This document shows positions 7,864-16,012 of a stretch of DNA of 64,000 nucleotides, piece by piece. The translations under genes and the position numbers were made by a program. The notes below the pieces were generated by a model. It was not told where the DNA came from. It did no database searches and worked only from the letters and a program-made list of their open reading frames with translations. Source of the DNA: Actinomadura sp. NBRC 104425 (GTDB lineage: Bacteria; Actinomycetota; Actinomycetes; Streptosporangiales; Streptosporangiaceae); the NCBI RefSeq assembly GCF_030269545.1, contig NZ_BSTN01000030.1, positions 1 to 64,000 on the forward strand, written 5' to 3'. Position 1 is the first letter of the stretch. Each line of letters starts with the position of its first letter.

Positions 7864-9339
7864 TCAGTGGATGTGACGGCGGGACAGGGCGGGCGGGCAG
7901 ATGCCGCACGGCAGGGTGGTGGCGAACCCGGCGGCCTGGCTGCCCCACAGGCGGCGCAGCCGGATCTTGGACGAGTCGGCGGCGGCCTCGACACCGGCGG
8001 CGGCCTGCCGGAGGTGGTCGGGGTCGGTGACCGTGACGGTGACGTACATCGACACCAGGCACACACCGGCGCCCATGGCCTCCTCGACTGCGGCTTGCCG
8101 GGCGCGGGCGGCATCCCAGCTGTCGCGCGCGGTCTCGTCCCGACCCGTGCGGCGGCGGAACTGGGCCCGGAAGGCCGCGGCGTTCACTTCCTGCTGCAGC
8201 ACCCGGCTCGCCGCCGCGGCCGGGAACACCCGGTACTGCAGGCTGACGCGTTTGGGGAACGGGCCGGGTGCCACGAGCCGCGCCAGAACGTCCGACCGCA
8301 CGTTCTGGCGGGGCGGCTCATGCCAGGCCCAGCTCACCGACAGGCCGCCATCGTGTTCGTAGTGGTCGGTGTGCTCGGTCGCCGAAACGGGGCCCGCGTC
8401 GCACCAGCCGAGGATCTCCTCCGAACCGGGCTGGGCCAACAGCCGGTTGACCTCGCCGCGGGCATGCGGGTCGAAGGCCGTGCGGACGGCGCCGGCGATC
8501 TCGGCGGCGGTGGCCCGTCCCAGGACCGAGACGCCGCAGCCGCCGAGGCGGGAAGCCAGGCCGTCGAGCGTGCGGCCCAGTTCCGCCACCGCCTCCAAAA
8601 GGTCCCTCGGTCGGGACGCCGCCGCCTTGGGATCGAAGGTGATCGAGACGCGCGTGTCCACGTCGGCGGCCGCCATCGGCGCGGCGCGGACCAGTTCGTT
8701 CATGATGGTGCGCGCCGGTGCGGGCGCAGTGGGGACGACGGCTCGGCGGACCGCGTCGGCCAGTGTGGAGCCGGGTTCGGGTGCGGTGTCCACGGTGACC
8801 GTCACCCACCGGACCGCGGGCATATGCCCCAGCCCGGCCAGCCACCCGCCCCACGCCGCCACCCACGCATCGGCATCCCCTCGGTCGGCCAGCCAGGTGG
8901 AGGCCGGGACAACGCGCAGCGTCGCCGTCAGCAGACCGGTACGGCGGTCCCAGACGATCCCGTACCGGCCCCCGTACCCGTCCTCTGCACTCAGCAGCGT
9001 CAACGGTGCGAGCACCCCGGGCAGCTGGAAGGCTCGCGGGTGGTCGGTGACGACTCCGGCGCGGTAGCGGGTGTAGCCGCGCAGGACTCCCCATCGCCAG
9101 CGCAACCGCGCCCACAGCCAGCGCGCCACCGGCCTGCCTTGGACGCGGACCAGCCCGAGCCCGCCACCGAGCGCCACCGGAGGAAGCAGGTAGATGAAGA
9201 CGTCGGGAGCGGTCGCGGCGACCAGCACCAGCACCATCGCGACACCCAGCGCGAGGAACGTGGACGCGGTGTCCATGCCGAGCAGACCGATGCCGTGCCG
9301 GCGCCGCCAGCCGCCATAGGTGCGGATGTCATGCCCCAC
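7864..9339 (-). CDS. SCO6880-family conjugation protein (membrane-anchored VirB4 N-domain-like), 491 aa
   Basis: The N-terminus begins with the family hallmark RTYGGWRR, followed by two hydrophobic segments at about 20-65. A long soluble domain with alternating beta and helix elements follows (VRWVTVTVDTAPEPGS, RVSITFDP). This is the pattern of SCO6880-type proteins, which occur directly upstream of VirB4-like ATPases in actinomycete ICEs. Start choice: GTG at 9339, with GGGAGG about eight bases upstream; a GTG at 9357 is possible. The long frame upstream to 9804 is an overlap with trbL and is not used. The gene overlaps the end of the TrbL-like gene by 11 bp. Confidence 0.85.
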   Translation of the reverse strand: MGHDIRTYGGWRRRHGIGLLGMDTASTFLALGVAMVLVLVAATAPDVFIYLLPPVALGGGLGLVRVQGRPVARWLWARLRWRWGVLRGYTRYRAGVVTDHPRAFQLPGVLAPLTLLSAEDGYGGRYGIVWDRRTGLLTATLRVVPASTWLADRGDADAWVAAWGGWLAGLGHMPAVRWVTVTVDTAPEPGSTLADAVRRAVVPTAPAPARTIMNELVRAAPMAAADVDTRVSITFDPKAAASRPRDLLEAVAELGRTLDGLASRLGGCGVSVLGRATAAEIAGAVRTAFDPHARGEVNRLLAQPGSEEILGWCDAGPVSATEHTDHYEHDGGLSVSWAWHEPPRQNVRSDVLARLVAPGPFPKRVSLQYRVFPAAAASRVLQQEVNAAAFRAQFRRRTGRDETARDSWDAARARQAAVEEAMGAGVCLVSMYVTVTVTDPDHLRQAAAGVEAAADSSKIRLRRLWGSQAAGFATTLPCGICPPALSRRHIH

Positions 9340-10720
9340 CGCCGCCACCTCCCTCACCGACCGCACCGCTGGGCCCACCGGTGTCGTCGCCACCGCTTGC
9401 ATTGCCCAACCACCGGACGGCGTTCCGCCCGTGGCGGCGTTGGCTGTCGTAGGTCTGGAGAGCGGCGGGGCCCACCGGCTCGCCGTTGCCGCCATCAGTT
9501 GGCCCCCACTGGTGGCCGCCGGTTCCCGCGGGCGGCTTGCCGGAATCAGCCGAACCACTGCCGGGCCGACGACTCTCGGAAGGCGCACCCGGATCGTGCC
9601 CCTGCTCCGGGAAGGGGATGTGCGACGGCTGGCCGCCGGGTGTCGGCTTCGGCAGCGGAGGCTGAGCGTCTGGGGGACTGGTGTGCTGGGTGTCGAGCTG
9701 CCGGCTGAGGTAGTCGGCATGCTCGTTCGCCGAGCCGGGACGCCCGCCGCCCGTCGAGCCGCCGGCCATGCCGTAGGCGCGCAGCGCGCCCAGCGCAGTC
9801 GCACCGCCCAGCAACGCTCCCAGGACTCCGCCGCCGCTGGTGGACTCGGTGCCGCCGGTCGTCCAGGTGAAGAACTTCAGCAGCACGGGGAAGGCGACGA
9901 GGCTGATCACCATCATCGCGAACCCCATCAGGACGGCGCGCAGATCCTTACCGGTGCCGACGAGGGTGAAGGCGGTCGCATACACCGCGGCGGCGGCCGG
10001 CTTGTAGAAGATCAGGGCGAGCATCCACCCGGCGACCCTGCCGAACCACGACCGCGTCGCCGTACTGATCGACCCCGCCGCCGCCAGCGGCAGCAGCCCC
10101 GCGAGGATGACCAGCGCGGCTCCGCGGAACAGCAGCAGCAGCGCCTGGACGATGCCGATCAGCAGCGCGATCATGCACAGCACCACAACGAGCGCGGCCG
10201 GTGCTCCGCTGGGGAACGTCACGATCGCCGTCATCCGCTTGGCGAAGTCCCCCTGGGAGGACGCGCGCAGCACCCAGCCGCACCACTCGTCGCCCCACCG
10301 CAGCAGCAAATTCGGCACCACCGTGCCGATCACGGTGACCGCCGCCAGCACGACCAGGCCGCGGCCTGCGTCGATCAGCGGGATGGCCTTGCGGGTGAGC
10401 GCCATCTTCGCCGCGACGGTCAGCAGCGACACCATGGCGACGGCGACCGTCAGCGGCTGCACCAGGGCTTGGAGGAACCCGATCGCGGGCTCGGTCTCCA
10501 GGTCCGGCGAGGGCGTCTTCACCCACCAGGAGGCGGTGTTGGAGATCAGCCAGCCGACCGCAGATTGGAACGCCTCGGCCGCCTCGTTCAGCATGTTTCC
10601 GCCGATCGCCGCAGGGATGTCGGGCATCGGCGGCCGGAACGGATGGTCGTCGTTGTCCGCGGTCTGCACGCACCGCGGTTCCAGAATCGACGGGCACGGG
10701 TCCAACGGAAGCAGCAGCAT
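9329..10720 (-). CDS. TrbL/VirB6-like polytopic membrane protein, 463 aa
   Basis: The protein has a short N-terminal region with two Cys, then at least six hydrophobic segments between about 85 and 310 (for example PLTVAVAMVSLLTVA, LVVLAAVTVIGTVV, LVVVLCMIALLIGIV, AALVILAGLLPLAAA). The rest is a ~130-residue Gly/Pro/Ser-rich cytoplasmic or cell-wall tail. This build is typical of TrbL/VirB6 inner-membrane channel components. The ATG at 10720 has GGAGG nine bases upstream and sits two bases after the stop of the preceding gene. It is part of the minus-strand conjugation operon. Family assignment rests on topology and position rather than on a strong sequence motif. Confidence 0.75.
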   Translation of the reverse strand: MLLLPLDPCPSILEPRCVQTADNDDHPFRPPMPDIPAAIGGNMLNEAAEAFQSAVGWLISNTASWWVKTPSPDLETEPAIGFLQALVQPLTVAVAMVSLLTVAAKMALTRKAIPLIDAGRGLVVLAAVTVIGTVVPNLLLRWGDEWCGWVLRASSQGDFAKRMTAIVTFPSGAPAALVVVLCMIALLIGIVQALLLLFRGAALVILAGLLPLAAAGSISTATRSWFGRVAGWMLALIFYKPAAAAVYATAFTLVGTGKDLRAVLMGFAMMVISLVAFPVLLKFFTWTTGGTESTSGGGVLGALLGGATALGALRAYGMAGGSTGGGRPGSANEHADYLSRQLDTQHTSPPDAQPPLPKPTPGGQPSHIPFPEQGHDPGAPSESRRPGSGSADSGKPPAGTGGHQWGPTDGGNGEPVGPAALQTYDSQRRHGRNAVRWLGNASGGDDTGGPSGAVGEGGGGGGA

Positions 10721-10722
10721 CG

Positions 10723-11469
10723 TCAGCCGCCTCCGTTCGGGAAGCGGGTGTAGCCGTCCAGGGAATCGATCGCAGCGGCCGCGCCGCCCCAGCTTCCGCC
10801 CGCCGGGGCGACGACACGCCAATCGCCGTCCTGCCACTGAAGCTGGATCCTGGTCACGGCCTTGACGGTCACATCGCTGTCACCAGGACCTGCCGACACC
10901 ACATCCACACTCGCGGTCTGGGGCGAGAAGCCCTGCCAGCGGAAACCTTCCAGCACCACGTAGGCGCGTCCCAGCGCTGCGCCGTCCGCGGTGCGGCTGC
11001 GGTGCTTGGCGTACAGGTCGCGGGCCGAGGCCAGCAGAGCGTCGGTATCGGGGCCGGTGACCTGCTTGCCGATGGTGGGTTCGAACACCTTCGGGCCCCA
11101 CTGCGCGTTCGCTCGCACCGCGATGTGGACGGCGGCCAGCAACGCCCCGCGCGGAGTCCGAGCAAAGCCCGAGGCGAGACGGTGCTCGGTCCGCCATGGA
11201 CCGTCAACCGAGTGGGGCAGGAGGACACCGTGGTAGTCCCTCCACACCATCCCTGCCGGTGACACCTGCGGCACGGTCCACGACTGCGCCGTCTCCCGTC
11301 CCACAGGGTGATTGCGGCATGGCCCAGCGGGTTTCTGCAGTAGTACCGCGCCGCCCGCACCGATGGCGGTTCCCGCCACGACTCCACTGGCGATGGTCAG
11401 CGCCACCAGGGGCCGGCCATCACGCCGGCGGCCGTTCTTGGTCCGCGACGATGTGTTGGCACTGGTCAT
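10723..11469 (-). CDS. Membrane-anchored conjugation accessory protein, 248 aa
   Basis: A basic N-terminus is followed by one TM segment at about 20-45 (PLVALTIASGVVAGTAIGAG). An exported domain follows with NTF2-like features: a helical region around DTDALLASARDLYAKH, then strands ending in VTRIQLQWQDGDWRVVAP. That C-terminal pattern occurs in actinomycete T4SS-linked proteins resembling the TcpC/VirB8 type, but I am not certain. The ATG at 11469 overlaps the stop of the pilin-like gene as ATGA. The longer frame upstream is a shadow. A VirB8-like scaffold at the cell surface is my best guess. Confidence 0.65.
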   Translation of the reverse strand: MTSANTSSRTKNGRRRDGRPLVALTIASGVVAGTAIGAGGAVLLQKPAGPCRNHPVGRETAQSWTVPQVSPAGMVWRDYHGVLLPHSVDGPWRTEHRLASGFARTPRGALLAAVHIAVRANAQWGPKVFEPTIGKQVTGPDTDALLASARDLYAKHRSRTADGAALGRAYVVLEGFRWQGFSPQTASVDVVSAGPGDSDVTVKAVTRIQLQWQDGDWRVVAPAGGSWGGAAAAIDSLDGYTRFPNGGG

Positions 11470-11801
11470 TTGAAGAAAACTCCGACGATCGGTGCGGCGG
11501 TTGCTGCGAGGCTGAGTCCGCCGAGAACCCAGGGGATGCCGGTGGCTCCGTCGGCGGCGAAGGTGGAGCGGTTCTTGCGGCCGATGGCCATCTGACCGGC
11601 GCAGATGAACAGCCCGGCGACACCGCAGACCAGCACGCCCCACTTGCCCCAGGCCAGCAGCGTGTCGATCTTCTGTTCCAGCCCCGGCGGCGGAGCAGGG
11701 GGCGGATCGGGCACCCTGACACCCCCATCCAGCGGAACCATCCGCTCGAACGCCTGCACTGCAAGGCGGCCGAGTGCGGCTTGCAGATCGAAGAGCAGCA
11801 T
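11466..11801 (-). CDS. Small two-TM protein, pilin (VirB2)-like, 111 aa
   Basis: The 111-residue product has a soluble N-terminus, a Pro-rich linker (PDPPPAPPPG) and two hydrophobic helices at about 50-70 (WGVLVCGVAGLFICAGQMA) and 88-108, separated by a short charged loop with G-R-K-N. Small two-TM proteins between a P-loop protein and a VirB8-like gene are the usual VirB2/TrbC-like component in actinomycete T4SS elements. The ATG at 11801 follows the preceding stop by nine bases, and its own stop overlaps the next start. The pilin role is inference from size, topology and context. Confidence 0.6.
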   Translation of the reverse strand: MLLFDLQAALGRLAVQAFERMVPLDGGVRVPDPPPAPPPGLEQKIDTLLAWGKWGVLVCGVAGLFICAGQMAIGRKNRSTFAADGATGIPWVLGGLSLAATAAPIVGVFFK

Positions 11802-11810
11802 CGGCGCCTC

Positions 11811-12323
11811 CTACCGGCTGACCGGCGGAGCGCCGAGCAGGCTGCGGAGCTCGTTGATGGCCTGCTTGGCCTTGCCGGGCAGGACGACCTGGCGGGGGTC
11901 GTCCACCAGCCGCAACGCCCGCACATACGGGACGCGGACCACGCCACCGACCCGCGGGGCCAGCAGCGCGAACCGGGCGGTGGCGTCCCGGGTTTCGGGG
12001 CCGCCGTCGCTGACGATCGCCAGTGCCGCCACGTGCTGGTTCCATGCGCGCAGGGCCGTGATCGCCGCTGTTGCGTGTTTGGCGGCCGCGGCCGTGTTGC
12101 GGACGGCCAGCACGATGGGGCGGCCGTTGGCGCAAAGCAGGGGGCGCCCCGGCGCGGGTTTGATCGGATCCATGTCCCAGGCTGCGGGAAGCAGCGCGGC
12201 CAGGGTGGATGTCCCGGCGCCGCCGTGCGCGCCGACCACCACAGCGTCCAGCACCCCAGCGTGGTGGGCCGTGACGCCGGCCGCCGCCGTTGGGCGGGGC
12301 GATCTGATTGGGCGGAGACTCAC
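11811..12323 (-). CDS. P-loop protein with deviant Walker A, 170 aa
   Basis: The N-terminal half has VVVGAHGGAGTSTLAALLP, a deviant Walker A like that of ParA/MinD-type ATPases but followed by a short, unusual domain. I see no complete switch regions, and the protein is half the size of a ParA. Related short P-loop proteins occur in actinomycete ICEs and telomere-linked regions. The GTG at 12323 was chosen because GGAGG is seven bases upstream; another in-frame GTG at 12329 is too close to that site. It is the first gene of the minus-strand operon that runs to about 657. A role in positioning or regulating the transfer machine is inference. Confidence 0.65.
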   Translation of the reverse strand: MSLRPIRSPRPTAAAGVTAHHAGVLDAVVVGAHGGAGTSTLAALLPAAWDMDPIKPAPGRPLLCANGRPIVLAVRNTAAAAKHATAAITALRAWNQHVAALAIVSDGGPETRDATARFALLAPRVGGVVRVPYVRALRLVDDPRQVVLPGKAKQAINELRSLLGAPPVSR

Positions 12324-12480
12324 CCGCACACCTCCGGAACGTCGCAGTGAGTTGTCGGATAGTCACCGTACGTGGCAGACTTGTGGAGCGCAAGCAACGT
12401 CAAACAGCGTTTCCGCTTTCCATTACGCCCAGTGACAGGGCTTCCGCAGCCCCACGACCACCACACGGAAAGGCGACCCC
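12324..12480. promoter_or_regulatory. Divergent intergenic region between the T4SS operon and the regulator gene
   Basis: This 157-bp gap separates the start of the minus-strand secretion operon from the plus-strand HTH gene, so promoters for both directions must lie here. It is visibly less GC-rich than its flanks. I do not see a clear -35/-10 pair or a convincing inverted repeat, so this is a positional call only. Confidence 0.4.
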
Positions 12481-12804
12481 ATGACCAGCGACTCAGGAAC
12501 CGGCGCGATGACCGAGACACCCGGCCGCGACCCCGACGTGCTGACCACCGCCGAACTGGCCGCCAAGCTCGGCCTGTCCGCGCAGACCGTCCGCCGGATG
12601 GCCAACGCCGGGCAGATCCCCGCCCTCAAGACCGGCAAGGACTTCCGCTACTCCTGGGAAGCGGTCCGCGAGGTGCTGCGGCAGCCCCACCACGACCCAG
12701 GGGACACCGCCCATGACCCAAACGACCCGCCCACCAGGAAAGGCGCCGGGTACCGAGCCCAGCGCCGCGCCCGCACCGGCGCCCGCCGGCACGACACCGG
12801 CTGA
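12481..12804 (+). CDS. Excisionase-type/MerR-like HTH protein, 107 aa
   Basis: Residues about 19-62 carry a helix-turn-helix of the excisionase/HTH_17 type (LTTAELAAKLGLSAQTVRRM, then GQIPALKTGKDFRYS). The following ~45 residues are basic and disordered. The ATG at 12481 has a purine-rich ribosome binding site (GGAAAGG) about eight bases upstream. It lies divergent to the secretion operon and directly in front of the peptidoglycan hydrolase gene, so it may be the local transcriptional regulator rather than an excisionase. Element 1 has a second HTH protein of this type nearer to the integrase. Confidence 0.75.
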   Translation: MTSDSGTGAMTETPGRDPDVLTTAELAAKLGLSAQTVRRMANAGQIPALKTGKDFRYSWEAVREVLRQPHHDPGDTAHDPNDPPTRKGAGYRAQRRARTGARRHDTG

Positions 12805-12831
12805 CCCTCGACCGCCCTGGCGGCCCGCACG

Positions 12832-13833
12832 GTGAAGGCCGCCACCTACGCCGCCGCGTGCGCCGCCGCGGTCGGTCTGCCGCTCCTGTTCGTCCTGCTC
12901 GTCGTTCCTTGGGCGGGGCGGTATCCCGCCGCCGGAGCGGGCGCAGGCGTCGTCGGCGCACCCACCGACGAGGCCAAGGCCGATATCCCGCCGGCGTATC
13001 TGCGCTGGTATCTCGACGCCGCCCAGACCTGCCCCGGCCTGCCGTGGAGCGTTCTGGCCGCGATCGGCAAGACCGAATCCGACCATGGCCGCTCCACCGC
13101 CCTCGGCGTCCGCTCCGGTGAGAACCACGCCGGCGCCGGCGGGCCGATGCAGTTTCTGGCCGCGACCTGGGCGGCCTACGGTGAGGACGGCGACCGCGAC
13201 GGCCGCAAGGACCGCTACAACCCCGCCGACGCCATCTACGGCGCCGCCCGCCTGTTGTGCGCCCACGGCGCCGGCAAAGGCGGCCGTCACCTGTCCCGGG
13301 CCATCTGGCATTACAACCACTCCGACCAGTACGTTCGGACCGTTTTGGCCCGGGCCGCCCGCTACGCCACCCGCACACCCGCGCTCGCCGGCGCCGGCCG
13401 TGGCGTTTTGGCCGTTCGTGCTGCTTTGCGGTGGCTGGGCACCCCTTATTCCTGGGGTGGTGGCGGACCGTCAGGCCCCACCTACGGCATCGCCCATGGA
13501 CGCGGCATCAAGGGCTTCGACTGCTCCGGTCTCGTCCAGTACGCCTGGGCCCAGGCCGGTGTCCGCCTGCCGCGCGTCGCCGCCGATCAGTACCGCGTCG
13601 GCCCGCACGTCCCCCGATCCCGATTGCGACCGGGCGACCTTGTGTTCTTCGCCGACAACCCCGTCGGACCCGCCACCATCCACCACGTCGGAATCTACGT
13701 CGGCCGCGGCCGCATGATCCACGCCCCGCAGACCGGCGACGTCGTCCGCATCTCCCCCTTCATCGGCAACCCTGCCCGCGAACGCCACTACGCAGGCGCC
13801 ACCCGCCCAACTCCTCATACACCCGCAACCTGA
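12832..13833 (+). CDS. Conjugation-linked lytic transglycosylase plus NlpC/P60 hydrolase, 333 aa
   Basis: After an N-terminal membrane or signal segment (about 5-28), residues about 50-180 form a lytic-transglycosylase-like domain. It has the Glu in AIGKTESDHG, the GPMQFLAATW motif and RLLCAHG. Residues about 190-325 form an NlpC/P60 endopeptidase domain with the catalytic Cys in GFDCSGLVQYAW and the His in IHHVGIYVG. Such two-domain wall hydrolases open the peptidoglycan for the mating channel in Gram-positive T4SS. The GTG start at 12832 has no strong ribosome binding site and probably depends on coupling with the gene ending at 12804. Domain identity is confident; the substrate bond is not tested here. 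Confidence 0.88.
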   Translation: MKAATYAAACAAAVGLPLLFVLLVVPWAGRYPAAGAGAGVVGAPTDEAKADIPPAYLRWYLDAAQTCPGLPWSVLAAIGKTESDHGRSTALGVRSGENHAGAGGPMQFLAATWAAYGEDGDRDGRKDRYNPADAIYGAARLLCAHGAGKGGRHLSRAIWHYNHSDQYVRTVLARAARYATRTPALAGAGRGVLAVRAALRWLGTPYSWGGGGPSGPTYGIAHGRGIKGFDCSGLVQYAWAQAGVRLPRVAADQYRVGPHVPRSRLRPGDLVFFADNPVGPATIHHVGIYVGRGRMIHAPQTGDVVRISPFIGNPARERHYAGATRPTPHTPAT

Positions 13834-13848
13834 CCGAAAGGCCTGCCT

Positions 13849-14304
13849 TTGAGTGCAGACAACCACATGCCTTCCGCATGCCCCCTCCGCAGCAACATCA
13901 GGCAGCCCTGCCCAGACCATCCCGTCGAACGGCCTGCCGGGAAAAGGAAACCGTCCCGCAAGACCGCAAAAACTCCGCCGTTCGTCGGCAGCGCTGACAT
14001 CCCCGCGGCAGCCAAGACCAGGAACGACGCACTTCGCGGGCACGGTCAAGTGCTCACGGAACCCGATATCCCTCCGGCGGCCACGGACGGCGGTCCTTGT
14101 GGGGCCGTGCTGGGCGGGCATCAAGAAGCGATCATTCGGGCGTACACGGTCGAACAGGTCGCTGACATCCTCCAAGTAGGGCGCGACAAAGTCTTCGAGC
14201 TCATCCGGACGGGACAGCTCCGCAGTATCAAGATCGGCAGACTGCGCCGCATCACCGCCGGGCACCTCGCCGACTTCATTGCGTCACTCGAAGAACAGCA
14301 GTAA
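13849..14304 (+). CDS. Excisionase-like HTH protein upstream of the integrase, up to 151 aa
   Basis: Only the C-terminal ~55 residues have a recognisable fold: an excisionase-type HTH (YTVEQVADILQVGRDKVFEL, then GQLRSIKIGRLRRI). The ~95 residues before it are basic and low in structure. The annotated start is TTG at 13849, with GAAAGG upstream; an in-frame GTG near 14050 would give a product of more usual Xis size, so the start is uncertain. Position directly before the integrase supports an excisionase or directionality factor. Codon use in the N-terminal part is weaker than in the HTH part. Confidence 0.6.
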   Translation: MSADNHMPSACPLRSNIRQPCPDHPVERPAGKRKPSRKTAKTPPFVGSADIPAAAKTRNDALRGHGQVLTEPDIPPAATDGGPCGAVLGGHQEAIIRAYTVEQVADILQVGRDKVFELIRTGQLRSIKIGRLRRITAGHLADFIASLEEQQ

Positions 14305-14331
14305 CAGCACTTGACCAGGGTATTACGCTAC

Positions 14332-14375
14332 GGATGCATCGCAGTGCCGACCGTGGTCGGCACTGCGATGCATCC
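14332..14375. repeat. 44-bp near-perfect palindrome (21-bp arms, 2-bp spacer)
   Basis: The left arm 14332-14352 and right arm 14355-14375 are perfect reverse complements, separated by only GT. It lies 27 bp after the stop of the xis-like gene and about 155 bp before the integrase start. There is no T-tract, so it is either an intrinsic-type terminator of actinomycete style or a protein-binding site, for example for Int/Xis or an origin function. Confidence 0.95.
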
Positions 14376-14530
14376 AACCCCCGGCTCGGCCCGTCGTCCA
14401 CGAGCGGCGGCAGACCTCCCCCGGGCAGCCACAGCGGGCGCCCTTCCCCCGAGGTCCATCACGAGCCATGCGATCTGCGATGAGCTCGCGGCGGGATCAA
14501 CGCATCCAACTCGAGGATCGGAGACCTCCC

Positions 14531-15748
14531 ATGGCGAAAGTCTTGATCGGCAAGTACGAAGGCAGCATCTACCGGGAAGGCGACGGTTTCACCGGAGCGC
14601 TCACCCTCGGCTACGGCCCCGACGGAAAGCGCAGACGTCTGAAGCGCAAGGGACGTACCCAGGCACAGGTCAAGGACAAGCTGCGCGAAGCGGTCCGCGA
14701 CCTGGAGGCCGGTCTCAAAGGGCCGCAGGACTACACCGTTGGCGAAGCGGTCGAGGACTGGCTGGCCAAAGGCCTGCGCGGCCGTGCCCCCGGCACCGTC
14801 AGCAACTACCGCGCCCTGGCCGACAGGCATCTGATCACGAGGATCGGCCACATCAAGCTCAGGGAGCTGGGCGCCGACGACGTCGATGCGTGGCTCGACG
14901 GGCTCACCGACAAGCTGTCCACGCGCAGCCTTCGGCTCGTCCACGGCATTCTCAAACGCGCGATCCGGCAAGCGCAGGCCCGAGACAGGGTGATGCGGAA
15001 CGTGGCCGAGCTGACCAGCACACCGAAGGGCCGAGAGGGGCGTCCGAGCAAGGCTCTCACACTGCAGCAGGCCACCGCGGTCCTGGAGAGCGCGAAGGGT
15101 TCACGCCTCCACGCTTATGTGGTGCTCAGCCTGCTGACCGGTATCCGCACCGAGGAAGCGCGTGCTCTGCGCTGGGAGCACGTCGTGGCATGGACGGGGG
15201 AGAAAGCGGGATGGCGCCCGGTGGGCGAGGTCGGATTCGACCACGAGAAGCTCGCCATCTACATCTGGCGGTCGGTGCGCTCTCACGGCGACACCAAGAC
15301 CAAGAAATCGCGCCGGACCCTCGAGCTGCCCGCCAAGGCCGCACAGGCCTTGCGAGGACATCACGCCGGCCAGGCCGCGCAGCGCCTCAAAGCCGGACGG
15401 GCATGGCAGGACAACGGCCTCGTCTTCTGCTCGCCGACAGGGACGCCTCTGGACGCCGCCAACGTGCGGCGTGCCTTCCGGCTCATCACCAAGAAGGCGG
15501 GGATCGGGGAGAAGTGGTCGCCGCGTGAACTGCGTCATTCGTTCGTGTCCATCATGAGCGACGGCGGGTTGTCGATCGAGGAGATCGCCGATCTGTGCGG
15601 GCACTCGTCGCCGGCCGTGACCGGTGAGGTCTACCGGCACCAGCTCAAGCCGGTGATCACCAAGGGAGCCGCGGCCGTCAACGCCGTCTTCGGAGGAAGC
15701 CCGCCCGAGCCGGAACCGTCGGTCGACGAGGGTGCTCGGTCGGCGTAG
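14531..15748 (+). CDS. Tyrosine-family site-specific integrase of element 1, 405 aa
   Basis: This is a phage-type tyrosine recombinase that would insert element 1 at the tRNA-Pro 3' end. An N-terminal arm-binding and SAM-like core-binding region (about 1-165) precedes the catalytic domain. Catalytic residues visible are R in LTGIRTEEARAL, the H-x-x-R box in RELRHSFVS, H in CGHSS and the nucleophile Y in VYRHQ. The length of 405 aa is normal. I chose the ATG at 14531 because GGAG lies upstream in the right window; the open frame from 14468 lacks a site. It ends about 100 bp before the att copy at 15848, the usual arrangement. The sequence is clearly different from the other integrase at 28921. 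Confidence 0.92.
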   Translation: MAKVLIGKYEGSIYREGDGFTGALTLGYGPDGKRRRLKRKGRTQAQVKDKLREAVRDLEAGLKGPQDYTVGEAVEDWLAKGLRGRAPGTVSNYRALADRHLITRIGHIKLRELGADDVDAWLDGLTDKLSTRSLRLVHGILKRAIRQAQARDRVMRNVAELTSTPKGREGRPSKALTLQQATAVLESAKGSRLHAYVVLSLLTGIRTEEARALRWEHVVAWTGEKAGWRPVGEVGFDHEKLAIYIWRSVRSHGDTKTKKSRRTLELPAKAAQALRGHHAGQAAQRLKAGRAWQDNGLVFCSPTGTPLDAANVRRAFRLITKKAGIGEKWSPRELRHSFVSIMSDGGLSIEEIADLCGHSSPAVTGEVYRHQLKPVITKGAAAVNAVFGGSPPEPEPSVDEGARSA

Positions 15749-15803
15749 ATCGGAGAGTGCCGGCTCCCCGTTCGGCTCCCGAAGAGGCCTGACGATCGCA
15801 AAA

Positions 15804-15830
15804 GGGCTCCGGAGTACCCCTCCGAAGCCC
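15804..15830 (+). terminator. Hairpin terminator after the element 1 integrase
   Basis: An 11-bp stem with one mismatch (arms 15804-15814 and 15820-15830) lies 55 bp after the integrase stop and is followed by a pyrimidine-rich stretch. It separates integrase transcription from the att site. Confidence 0.6.
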
Positions 15831-15847
15831 CTCTGACCTGCTACTTC

Positions 15848-15893
15848 TCTGTCGGGACGGCGGGATTTGAACCCACGACCCCTTGACCCCCAG
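15848..15893. repeat. att site: 46-bp copy of the tRNA-Pro 3' part, junction of elements 1 and 2
   Basis: These 46 bp are identical to 30209-30254, which is the 3' part of the intact tRNA-Pro gene from the anticodon loop to a few bases beyond the 3' end. This copy is the left att of element 2 and the right att of element 1. Sequence identity ends sharply at 15847/30208 and 15894/30255. Confidence 0.95.
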
Positions 15894-16012
15894 GACGGTG
15901 GGGTAGGGGTTTCAGCAGGTCAGAGGCAAGAAGGGGGACAGGGATGGTGTTCGTCCGACCTGGCGACGTTCACCAGCGTGCATCGCGTGTTGTCCCCATG
16001 TGGTCCCCAAAA

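Larger units (their letters stand above)
1..15893. mobile_element. Element 1: T4SS-type integrative conjugative element, right part (left end outside window)
   Basis: The stretch carries a conjugation-type gene set: VirD4/TraG ATPase, VirB4-like ATPase, SCO6880-family protein, TrbL-like channel, pilin-like protein and a transglycosylase/NlpC hydrolase. It ends with a tyrosine integrase about 100 bp before a 46-bp copy of the 3' part of tRNA-Pro (15848-15893). The position of the integrase beside that att copy indicates the right end. No second copy of the att sequence is visible at the left, so the left boundary and possibly the relaxase and replication genes lie outside the window. The extent is inferred from gene content and the att copy. 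Confidence 0.75.

Noticed and set aside
12493..13320. 275-codon minus-strand frame opposite the hydrolase gene
   Set aside because: Opposite a gene with clear catalytic domains; Gly/Val/Arg-rich shadow.
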